A DNA stretch of 64,000 nucleotides from Endozoicomonas sp965199185 (GTDB taxonomy: Bacteria; Pseudomonadota; Gammaproteobacteria; Pseudomonadales; Endozoicomonadaceae): the NCBI GenBank assembly GCA_965199185.1, contig CBDAQW010000043.1, forward strand, positions 186,001 to 250,000. Reading direction: 5' to 3'. Of the stretch, positions 16,705 through 25,200 are shown piece by piece. The notes under the pieces are model-generated. The model was not told the DNA's origin. It was given only the letters and a program-made list of their open reading frames with translations, and ran no database searches. The translations under genes were made by a program, and so were the position numbers. Position 1 is the stretch's first letter, and each line of letters begins with the position of its first letter.

Positions 16705-18638
16705 CGTGCCTGCTCCCTTTGTTGCTGTTGTTGCAGGAACTTTCTGCGTAATAAACCTCCGGGGTCGTCTGGAATAGTTCGCAGCCAGCTTTCTACAGCC
16801 TGCTTTTCGGGGGTTGATGCGCTGTCATCCTGATCAATGGCTATGGGTTGTTGAGAGGCTGGTTCTGATTGCTGCTCATCTTCTGGCGTTGATGGCTGTT
16901 TAGCTTGTTGTTCAGCTGACTTCTCTTCTGCCGGTTGTTGAGTATCTTGTTGTGCATCACTGGAGGTTTGCTGTTGCTTTGGCTGATCAGGTTGCTCCTT
17001 AGTCTGATTTGAGTCTTCAGGGGTTTGCTGCCCGTCCTGCTGCGGGCTTTGTTCCTGTTGACCATTTTGTTGTTGGTCAGAGCTTTTTTGATCAGAGTTT
17101 TGCTGGTTCTGATTCTCGCCATCTTCAGAATTTTGCTGCTGCTCTTTATTTTCTTCAGAATTTTCTTGTTCGTTATTCCCGTCGGAATTTTGCTGTTTAT
17201 CTTGACCTTGCTTGTCCTGGTTCTGGTTTTGCTGGTTTTGTTCGTCTTGCTTTTGTTCCTGCTGTTTGAGCAGGTCTTCTACCAGCTTGTGGTTGCTGTT
17301 TGCATCTTCAAAATCAGGTTGTCTTTCTAGTGCCCGGTCATAGGCTTCAAGGGCTTCCTGTAATTTACCGGCTTTGGCTAAAGCGTTACCCTGATTGAAG
17401 GCATCGTCGGCAGAATCTCCTTCTCCAAAAAGGCGAGCGGCTTCGTCATATTTCTGTTGTTGAAATAAAGACTGAGCTTTCCAGCGCTTATTGGTAAATA
17501 ACTCAGCAGCCTGAGCCGCATCGCCTGCGTTTAATGACTTTTGTCCTTGTTGATCGGCGGTCTGCCAGAGGTCATTCCAGCTTAAAGCCATAGCATCAGG
17601 TGCTGTTGGAAGTGTACAAACGATAAACAGTACCGTTAGCCAGCCACGCCGAAACCCCATTAAAGCAAGGGGTAAAAGAAGGAGGACTAGCCAATAACCA
17701 GCATCGTGCCACTGATCAAACTCTTTGTCGGTGAGTACCACATCATCCTCAAACGCATCCTGTGGTAACAGTGCTTTCAGGTCGTTATCGCTAACGGTCA
17801 TATCTCTATAAACACCACCATGAGCACGGGCAAGTTGAGTGAGGCTGGCTTTTGCCAGTCGGGGGACAATAATAGAGCCCTGATGGTCTTTGAGATAGCC
17901 GCCTTCTGGTAGTGGAATCGGAGCGCCCTGAGCAGTACCAACCCCCAGTATGGAGAGTCGGGTCTTATGTCCACTCAGTACTTTATTAATCTGTTCCTGT
18001 TGTTCAGGCGACAATGTGCCGGTGACGAGCAGAATTTCCCCGTCATCAGAGCTGCCTTGTTTTAAAAGTTGTAAAGCGAGTTTAATGGCTTCAGCCGGTT
18101 TGTTTCCCTGCACCGGCATAATGGTTGGATTCAGGGCTTTAATGAGATTGATCAGCGTACGATCGTCGTCTGTCAGTGGAGCAACCGTATGGGCAGAACC
18201 GGCATAACTGACCAGGGCAATTTCACCATCCTGTTGTAAACGGATTAAGTCTTGCAGTTTGAACTTTGCTCTTGTCATACGATCAGGCTTTACATCGGCA
18301 GCCAACATATAGAGAGATAAGTCAACCGCAACCACCAGAGGTTGCTCACTTTTACTGACAGGAACTGGCTGAGTGGTCCAGGTGGGGCCTGCTATCGCAA
18401 GGCTAGCCAGTACCCAGCCGATGGTCAAAAGCCATAATGGTGTGTGATTGGTTTTCTGGTCTTTCTCGTGCAACAGGTGTTGCAATAATTCTGGGGCGAT
18501 CACATTGTGCCAACTGCCTTGTGGGCGTTGCTGACGCCAGAGCAGTAAGAGAATCACCGCCAGAGGCAGCAACAGAAGCAGTGATAAGGGGCGCAAAAAG
18601 TGGAATTGATTGACCCAGATTAAAAGCTGATCCATCAT
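16701..18638 (-). CDS. batB: BatB/BatC-type fusion: VWA domain plus TPR and Gln/Asn-rich tail
   Basis: 645 residues. Two N-terminal transmembrane helices (about 15-35 and 68-85) precede a von Willebrand A domain with its metal-site start at D106 (DLSLY). A third membrane region follows at about 313-350, then TPR-like repeats (about 370-460, e.g. AFNQGNALAKAGKLQEALEAYDRAL). The tail (about 460-600) is extremely Gln/Asn/Glu/Ser-rich. This matches BatB fused to BatC. The usual D-x-S-x-S metal-ion motif reads D-L-S-L-Y, so the second serine is replaced. In-operon with batA (ATGA overlap) and batD. Inferred role: membrane scaffold for envelope protein assembly driven by MoxR; the substrate is unknown. 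Confidence 0.88.
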   Translation of the reverse strand: MMDQLLIWVNQFHFLRPLSLLLLLPLAVILLLLWRQQRPQGSWHNVIAPELLQHLLHEKDQKTNHTPLWLLTIGWVLASLAIAGPTWTTQPVPVSKSEQPLVVAVDLSLYMLAADVKPDRMTRAKFKLQDLIRLQQDGEIALVSYAGSAHTVAPLTDDDRTLINLIKALNPTIMPVQGNKPAEAIKLALQLLKQGSSDDGEILLVTGTLSPEQQEQINKVLSGHKTRLSILGVGTAQGAPIPLPEGGYLKDHQGSIIVPRLAKASLTQLARAHGGVYRDMTVSDNDLKALLPQDAFEDDVVLTDKEFDQWHDAGYWLVLLLLPLALMGFRRGWLTVLFIVCTLPTAPDAMALSWNDLWQTADQQGQKSLNAGDAAQAAELFTNKRWKAQSLFQQQKYDEAARLFGEGDSADDAFNQGNALAKAGKLQEALEAYDRALERQPDFEDANSNHKLVEDLLKQQEQKQDEQNQQNQNQDKQGQDKQQNSDGNNEQENSEENKEQQQNSEDGENQNQQNSDQKSSDQQQNGQQEQSPQQDGQQTPEDSNQTKEQPDQPKQQQTSSDAQQDTQQPAEEKSAEQQAKQPSTPEDEQQSEPASQQPIAIDQDDSASTPEKQAVESWLRTIPDDPGGLLRRKFLQQQQQREQAR

Positions 18639-19657
18639 GCCGCACTCCTCCCCCGAATACGAGATAATGGCAGTTGCTGAAAGGCCGGAATCAGACTGAG
18701 CAGCAAAGCCAGTGTTAATGGCCAGAAGAAAAGCGCTTTACTGGGGCGGTAGGCTTCATGTTCGACTTCTACCGGTTCCAGCTGATCGAGCAGTTCATAG
18801 ATACCTTCCAGTGCTTCGGTATTACGTGCCCGGAAATAACGACCGCCGGTGAGGTTGGCTATCTCCGTCAGTGTTTTTTCATCCAGATCGGCAGAAGGAT
18901 TGACTCTGCGGGATCCGAAAGAGGTGCCAAAGACTCCGGGCTGGATCATTTCGTCAGCTCCCAAACCAATAGAGTAAATTTTGATACTTTCTTCGCTGGC
19001 AATATTGGCTGCCTGAATGGGAGAGATTTCTCCGGCGGTATTGGCACCGTCGGTCAGTAAAATAAGAACACGACTGCTTTCAGGGCGTTTGCGCAGATGT
19101 TTTACAGCCAGACCCAGTGCATCACCAATGGCGGTCTTATTGCCTGCCATGCCAATAAACGATTCATTCATCAGAGTGCGAACCGTTGCCCGGTCGAAGG
19201 TCAGTGGTGTTTGCAGATATGCCTGAGAACCGAACAGAATGAGACCAAGACGATCACCGCGACGGCGGGCAATAAAGTCTTCCATAACCGCTTTGGTCGC
19301 CACCAGACGATCAACCTGATTGCCATTCAGGTTCATATCATTAATTTCCATACTGCCTGATAAATCCACCGCCATCATTAGATCACGTCCACTGCTGGGC
19401 ATTTCGGTAGGATCACCGAACCAGACTGGGCGACAGGCGGCAAGCACCAGAAGGCACCAGATCAGCCAGGGCAATATCTGCTGATAGAGGGAACGGGTTG
19501 TCTCAACCTGGTTAGCACCAGTCAGGCTGGTAATGTTTTGATAAAAAGGAATATGCAGTGCAGCCGCACTGATTTCGCTGGCGGGTTTGACCAGCAACAT
19601 AATGAGTATGGGCAGAGGTAAGGCCAGTAACAGCCAGGGCCATTGTAATTCAAGCAT
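18635..19657 (-). CDS. batA: BatA-like von Willebrand A membrane protein
   Basis: 340 residues. Two N-terminal helices (about 5-25 and 58-77) are followed by a VWA domain with an intact metal-ion motif DLSGS at D98 and the downstream LLTDGANTAGEISP loop. A C-terminal helix at about 308-328 anchors the domain. This is the BatA layout (membrane-anchored VWA in MoxR-Bat operons). It overlaps the DUF4381 gene by 8 bases and the batB gene by ATGA, so expression is coupled. Metal-dependent protein binding on the periplasmic or cytoplasmic face is a family-level inference. Confidence 0.9.
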   Translation of the reverse strand: MLELQWPWLLLALPLPILIMLLVKPASEISAAALHIPFYQNITSLTGANQVETTRSLYQQILPWLIWCLLVLAACRPVWFGDPTEMPSSGRDLMMAVDLSGSMEINDMNLNGNQVDRLVATKAVMEDFIARRRGDRLGLILFGSQAYLQTPLTFDRATVRTLMNESFIGMAGNKTAIGDALGLAVKHLRKRPESSRVLILLTDGANTAGEISPIQAANIASEESIKIYSIGLGADEMIQPGVFGTSFGSRRVNPSADLDEKTLTEIANLTGGRYFRARNTEALEGIYELLDQLEPVEVEHEAYRPSKALFFWPLTLALLLSLIPAFQQLPLSRIRGRSAA

Positions 19658-20126
19658 GGTGTTTTTTGATCCAACTCAATGTCAGCTTATGCAGAGCGTC
19701 AATATCCGGAGTCCAGTCCGGGCTGAACCGGCCTTCACCGAAGGCTTCACCGGCACCGTTAATAAACTGTTGATCCTGTCCTTTTTCTGCCAGAAAGGCT
19801 TGCCATTGCTGCCCATGCAGTCCGGCGACGTCTTTTTGGGGATAAGCGTGCAGAGCAACTTGTTTTAGTAGCCGATTACAGTCGTGGGCAAACCTAAGCG
19901 AATTTTTATGCTGCGAATAAAGGGCAAGCAGATGGTTAGCCTGTTTCACGCCCTGCCTACGATAGTGATTGTTTTTCCAGCGCCGGATTAACCAGTAACC
20001 GATGCCGGTTACCATCAACATTATTAATGCTGCCAGCACCCACCAACCTATTGCTGGAGGCCAGATGCCAATAGGATCTGGCAGGTGGTTGGGACGTAGC
20101 TGGTCGAGAGGATTTTGTCCCTGCAT
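19650..20126 (-). CDS. DUF4381 membrane protein of the MoxR-Bat operon
   Basis: 158 residues: one transmembrane helix (about 28-47, VLAALIMLMVTGIGYWLI), a basic juxtamembrane stretch (RRWKNNHYRR) and a helical cytoplasmic domain with LLKQVALHAYPQ and LHGQQWQAFL, the pattern of DUF4381 proteins found between the DUF58 and batA genes. Its start overlaps the DUF58 stop by one base and its end overlaps the batA start. Probably an accessory subunit; no enzymatic motif. Confidence 0.82.
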   Translation of the reverse strand: MQGQNPLDQLRPNHLPDPIGIWPPAIGWWVLAALIMLMVTGIGYWLIRRWKNNHYRRQGVKQANHLLALYSQHKNSLRFAHDCNRLLKQVALHAYPQKDVAGLHGQQWQAFLAEKGQDQQFINGAGEAFGEGRFSPDWTPDIDALHKLTLSWIKKHHA

Positions 20127-21061
20127 TATTGACCTCTTTGCATGCCACGACTGGCGCCAAATAATGTCAGTAGCTGATCGCCGGTATCTTCAGTGGTATT
20201 CAGTTGCAGTAGTGGAATGCGATAACGGTTGAATTCTTCTGCCAACCATTGATTGCGGGAAAGACTCTGCTGCTGAAATTGTTGTCGCAAGGTATGACGA
20301 CAAGTATCCACCGTTTGACGATGCAGGCCGTTAGTGACCGTGTACCGACCCGGCTCCGGAAGCTCCTGTTCCAGCGGGTCAGACACTTGTAACGCCATGA
20401 GCTGACAGTGGCGGGAAAGGTGGCGCAGGTGGCGACCGGTATCCTCATCCATATCGTTAAAATCACTGATGATGAAAATATGTGTACCAGGATGAGCCAC
20501 TCTGCGAGCATGGCGTAAAGCTTTTGTTAGATGACCTTTGTCAGTATAAGAAGGCCTATTACTGATGCTCAGAGCGTTGTTCAGCTTTTTGGTCTGACTG
20601 AATAAGTGCATCAATGATTTATTGGAACGCTTGGGCCGAATCTCCGTCAGGTTCTCTTCATTAAACAAAATCCCGCCAATACGGTCGCCGTGTAACAGGG
20701 TCGCCCAACTGAGCATGGCAGCCGTTTCAGCAGCGGTGACGGATTTAAAATTCAGCTGGCTACCAAAAAACAGAGAGCGGCTTTGATCCAGTAACACCAT
20801 CACCGGGCGTTCACGTTCTTCCCGAAATACCTTGGTATGAGGTTTCATCCGGCGAGCGGTCACTCGCCAATCAATGGTACGGATATCATCACCATGCTGA
20901 TAGGCCCGGACTTCTTCAAAATCTACGCCCCGCCCTTTAAAAGGCGAACGGGCACCGCCAGACATCAGACTATGGCTGCGAGTATGCCGGAATAAGGGTA
21001 AATCTCTGGCTTTCAACCGAAGGTTTACCAAGTCGTTGAGAGAACAGTAGGCGCCACTCAT
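20126..21061 (-). CDS. DUF58 domain protein of the MoxR-Bat operon
   Basis: 311 residues. It carries the DUF58 hallmark region GRGVDFEEVRAYQHGDDIR followed by IDWRVTARR and a VWA-like core beginning VMVLLDQSRSLFFG. No signal peptide or transmembrane helix, so a cytosolic or membrane-associated partner of MoxR is likely. The gene starts 3 bases after moxR ends and overlaps the next gene by one base. DUF58 proteins are regular companions of MoxR ATPases; the exact biochemical role is not established. Confidence 0.9.
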   Translation of the reverse strand: MSGAYCSLNDLVNLRLKARDLPLFRHTRSHSLMSGGARSPFKGRGVDFEEVRAYQHGDDIRTIDWRVTARRMKPHTKVFREERERPVMVLLDQSRSLFFGSQLNFKSVTAAETAAMLSWATLLHGDRIGGILFNEENLTEIRPKRSNKSLMHLFSQTKKLNNALSISNRPSYTDKGHLTKALRHARRVAHPGTHIFIISDFNDMDEDTGRHLRHLSRHCQLMALQVSDPLEQELPEPGRYTVTNGLHRQTVDTCRHTLRQQFQQQSLSRNQWLAEEFNRYRIPLLQLNTTEDTGDQLLTLFGASRGMQRGQ

Positions 21062-21064
21062 GAA

Positions 21065-22027
21065 TCAGGCCACCGGTACCAGTTTCAGCAGGTATTGAAT
21101 GATTTGGTCAGCATCTTTGCCCGCCGCTTCGGCTTCAAAAGACAAAATAATGCGATGGCGCAGAACATCAGGTGCAATAGCCTGCACATCGTCGGGGCTG
21201 ACGAAGTTTCGACCCGCTAACCAGGCGTGAGCCCGGGCGCAGCGATCCAAAGCAATAGTGCCTCTGGGGCTGGCACCGTATTCAAGCCAGCTGGCGAGTT
21301 TTTCGCTGTAGAGTTCCGGGCGGCGGGTGGCATTGATGAGCTGAACAATATATTCCTCAACTACCGGGTCCATATGAGTCCCCAGAACTTCCTGACGAGC
21401 TTGCAGAATAGTTGCCTGTTTTAATGGCTCAGAGGGTGGTAGCGGTGCTTGCTTCATGGCTTCACCACGGGCAAGTTGTAGAATGGCTCGCTCGGAGGCT
21501 ACATCGGGATAATCTACCCGCACATGCATTAAAAACCGGTCGAGCTGGGCTTCTGGTAATGGATAGGTGCCTTCCTGCTCAATGGGATTCTGGGTTGCCA
21601 TGACCATAAAGACTTTGGGCAATGGATAGGTTTTGCGCCCGACACTGACCTGACGCTCTGCCATAGCTTCTAGTAAGGAAGACTGAACCTTGGCCGGTGC
21701 CCGATTGATTTCATCAGCCAGTACCAGGTTGTGAAAGATAGGCCCGTGCTGGAAACGGAAACTGCCATCTTCAGGCACATAAATATCCGTTCCGGTCACA
21801 TCGGCAGGCAGCAGATCGGGGGTGAATTGTATTCGGTGGAAGTTGGCATCCAGACCATCTGCCAGTGCTTTAATGGCTCGGGTTTTGGCTAGCCCCGGCG
21901 CGCCTTCGACCAATAGATGACCATCGGCAAGCAGGGTGATCAGTAAGCGGGTATTCAGGGGTTCCTGACCAATGATACAGCCTGACAGGTATTGTCTTAA
22001 TTCATTCAGTGCGTTGCTTGTAGACAT
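21065..22027 (-). CDS. moxR: MoxR-family AAA+ ATPase
   Basis: 320 residues, typical MoxR length. Walker A is GAPGLAKT (42-49). A Walker B-type LADEINRAP follows at about 110, and sensor region MATQNPIEQEGTYPLPEAQLDRF lies near 160 (split here only for description). MoxR ATPases act as chaperones that insert cofactors or mature protein complexes with VWA partners. First gene of the moxR-DUF58-DUF4381-batA-batB/C-batD operon, transcribed divergently from the glutamate dehydrogenase gene across about 230 bp. Its promoter was not confidently located. Confidence 0.92.
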   Translation of the reverse strand: MSTSNALNELRQYLSGCIIGQEPLNTRLLITLLADGHLLVEGAPGLAKTRAIKALADGLDANFHRIQFTPDLLPADVTGTDIYVPEDGSFRFQHGPIFHNLVLADEINRAPAKVQSSLLEAMAERQVSVGRKTYPLPKVFMVMATQNPIEQEGTYPLPEAQLDRFLMHVRVDYPDVASERAILQLARGEAMKQAPLPPSEPLKQATILQARQEVLGTHMDPVVEEYIVQLINATRRPELYSEKLASWLEYGASPRGTIALDRCARAHAWLAGRNFVSPDDVQAIAPDVLRHRIILSFEAEAAGKDADQIIQYLLKLVPVA

Positions 22028-22256
22028 AAAACTCTTTAATAACAGTTAACGGCATTATTGTCTGATTTGTGGGCCGGTATTCTGGTTTAGAAATTGGACC
22101 TCCGTTCTACTAGCGTCGTTGCTGTGAGCGGGTTATCAGAGAATGTGCTGTCCATCCATCTTAACATCGACCTTTATTTTAGACAGCGCCCTTTAATATA
22201 GGTTTACACAAGCCGATGTGTCTAATGGGAATGCAAAAATTGTTGGAGAGCCGGGG

Positions 22257-25200
22257 ATGGGCAGTCAGGATAATCTGGAAAGGGAAGCAACACTTGATCA
22301 GTTAATAGAAGAATTAACCGATCATATTCCACAGGAACAACTGGATGGATTTCGGGAGTTTATTTACCGCTATTATTCCATGGATACACGGGATGATCTG
22401 CTAAAAATAGGTCGTCAGGATTTACTGGGTGGCGCTCAGTCGTTCTGGAAGTTTATTCAGTTTCATAAACCGGAAGAACCGAAAATAGAGGTGTTTAATC
22501 CGGATTATTCTCACCATGGCTGGCATTCCACACATTCTGTGATTCGGATTCTGCACTGGGATATGCCTTTTGTGGTGGACTCGGTGCGTATGAAAGTGAA
22601 TGAGCAGGGCGCAACTATTCATTTATTGCGCAATTGCGTGATGCATTTCCAACGCAACGTCGAATTTCAGCTTATTCATAATAATGACGATTCAGTCGAG
22701 GCAACACTGCACCGGGAAGCGGCGCTTTATCTGGAAATTGACCGTATTGAATCCCTTGAAGAGATGGAGTCCCTGAGGCAGCAATTGCAGGCAGTTCTGG
22801 CCGATGTAGCAAGAGTTGTGGATGATTTTCAGCCGATGATGGAGCGGGTCGCTAAACTCAGGGATAGCATTAATTCGTCGGTTGCCAGCGAAGTGCAGGC
22901 ATTCCTTACCTGGTTAATGACCAATAGCTTTACGTTTCTGGGCTATGAAGAACTTATCGTCAAAGACGTTGATGGTGAAAAGCAGATTATACGCCCTAAA
23001 GAATCCCAGCTTGGCTTGTTGCGTCCAATGCATCAGGGGGAGCTGGGGCAGCTGGAATTGGAGCCTTTTATTGAGCGGGATTTTTTTGAGCAAAATGAAT
23101 GGTTGTCATTTTCCAAAGCCTCGGTTCGTTCCAGCGTACATCGTCCGGCGTATCCGGATTTTATTACGGTACGTTGTTTTAATGATGAGGGGGTGATTCT
23201 CAGCGAAACCCGGATTGTTGGTTTATACACTTCACCGGTCTACCGACAGCCGCCGTCTACCATCCCTTATATTCGGCATAAAGTAGACGCTATTTTGCAA
23301 CGATCAGGGCTGGATTTGAAAAGTCATCATGGTAAAGACCTGATTCAGATTCTGGAAATCTTCCCCAGAGATGAATTGTTTCAGACCAGTCAGGATGAAC
23401 TTTTTGACACCATCATGTCGATCCTGAGAATTCAGGAACGCAAGCAGATTAAAGTCTTTATCCGGCAGGATCCTTATGGACCATTCTGTTCGGCGTTGGT
23501 GTTTGTACCGAGGGATGTTTACAACACCGCATTTAGAATCCGCATTGAAAAAATACTTTGTCATCGCCTGGGTGCTTTGGATTCTGAATTTACCACTTAT
23601 TTTTCTGAATCCGTTCTGGCCAGAGTGCACTTTATTCTTAAGCTGAAAAATCAGGCGGACTACGATATTGATGTTATCAACGAAGAAGTCCGTCTGGCGG
23701 CGTCCTCATGGGACGAAGATGTTCGGGAAGCGGTTCTGGAGGCCTTTGGTGAAGTAAAGGGTAACCGACTGCTGTCGGATTATTCGGCCGGGTTTGGTGC
23801 AGCCTATCGGGATGCTTTTGCACCCCAGTCGGTTGTGGTGGATATGCAACACTTCGATACGACTAATGCGGCTTCACCATTATCGATGGGTTTTTATCAG
23901 TCACTGGATGATGAACCGGGGCGTATTCATCTGAAGTTGTATCATTTTGTTGAACCACTGCCTCTGGCTGATCAGATACCTATTATTGAAAACCTTGGTT
24001 TACGTGTGTTGGGTGAATATCCGTTCATCATTCACAAAAACTCTGGTGATGTCATTTGGATTCATGATTTTCTGCTCAGTTTTAATACTGATTTTACCGC
24101 AGAACTGCAAAAAATAGGGCCGATTTTCAGAGAGACGTTTGAGAAAATCTGGTTCGGGCATGCGGAAAATGACCGTTTCAATCTATTGGTACTGGCAGCC
24201 GGAATGAACTGGCGACAGGTCGGAATTCTGCGAGCCTATGCCCGCTACCTGAAGCAAATCAGAGTAGGCTTCAGTCAAACGTATATCGCTGAAACGCTGT
24301 GCAATAACATAACCATTACACGACTGCTGGTGGATATGTTTGAGGTGCGTTTCAACCCTTCACTGGCGCTTTCAAAAACTCAGCGGCTGGCTAGTGTGCA
24401 GCAAATTCAGCAAGAGATTTTAAAAGCACTGGATCAGGTGTCAGTGCTCAGTGAAGATAAAATCATACGACACCTGCAAAGTGTTATTAGTGCTACGCTG
24501 CGAACTAACTTTTATCAGACCGATGATCAGGGGGAATTCAAACCCTATATCTCTTTAAAGATGGCACCGGGTGACATTCCCGAAATTCCCAAACCAACCC
24601 CCATGTATGAGATTTTTGTGTATTCGCCAAAGGTGATGGGGGTGCATCTGCGGGGTGGTAAAGTCGCACGTGGTGGGCTGCGCTGGTCTGACCGCATAGA
24701 AGATTTTCGTACAGAAGTACTTGGTTTGGTCAAGGCGCAGCAGGTGAAAAATGCCTTGATCGTGCCTGTGGGCGCGAAGGGAGGCTTTGTGCCTAAGCAG
24801 ATGCCCGTTAATGGTACTCGCGAAGATATTATGGCTGAAGGCATCAGCTGTTATAAAACCTTTATTCGTGCGCTTCTGGATGTCACCGACAATCTGAAAA
24901 ATGATGAAGTGGTTCACCCTGATCAAGTCGTTTATTACGATGAAGATGACTACTATCTGGTGGTTGCAGCGGATAAGGGCACGGCGACGTTCTCCGACAT
25001 TGCCAATGAAATCTCAGCAGAATACAACTTCTGGCTGGGGGATGCTTTTGCTTCTGGTGGCAGTGTCGGTTACGACCATAAAAAAATGGGCATTACTGCC
25101 AAAGGGGCATGGGTATCAGTGCGGCGTCACTTCCGGGAAAAGGATATTAATGTTCAGAAAGACCCTGTCACCGTCATCGGTATTGGGGATATGGCTGGTG

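Noticed and set aside
16841..17122. Apparent tandem CAA/CAG-type repeats that could suggest a microsatellite or CRISPR-like array
   Set aside because: No regular unit or spacers; the composition is the coding sequence of the low-complexity tail.
17009..17330. Hydrophobic open frames on the plus strand opposite batB/C
   Set aside because: They are the antisense of the Gln/Asn-rich tail (CAA/CAG codons read as Leu/Val-rich sequence on the other strand).
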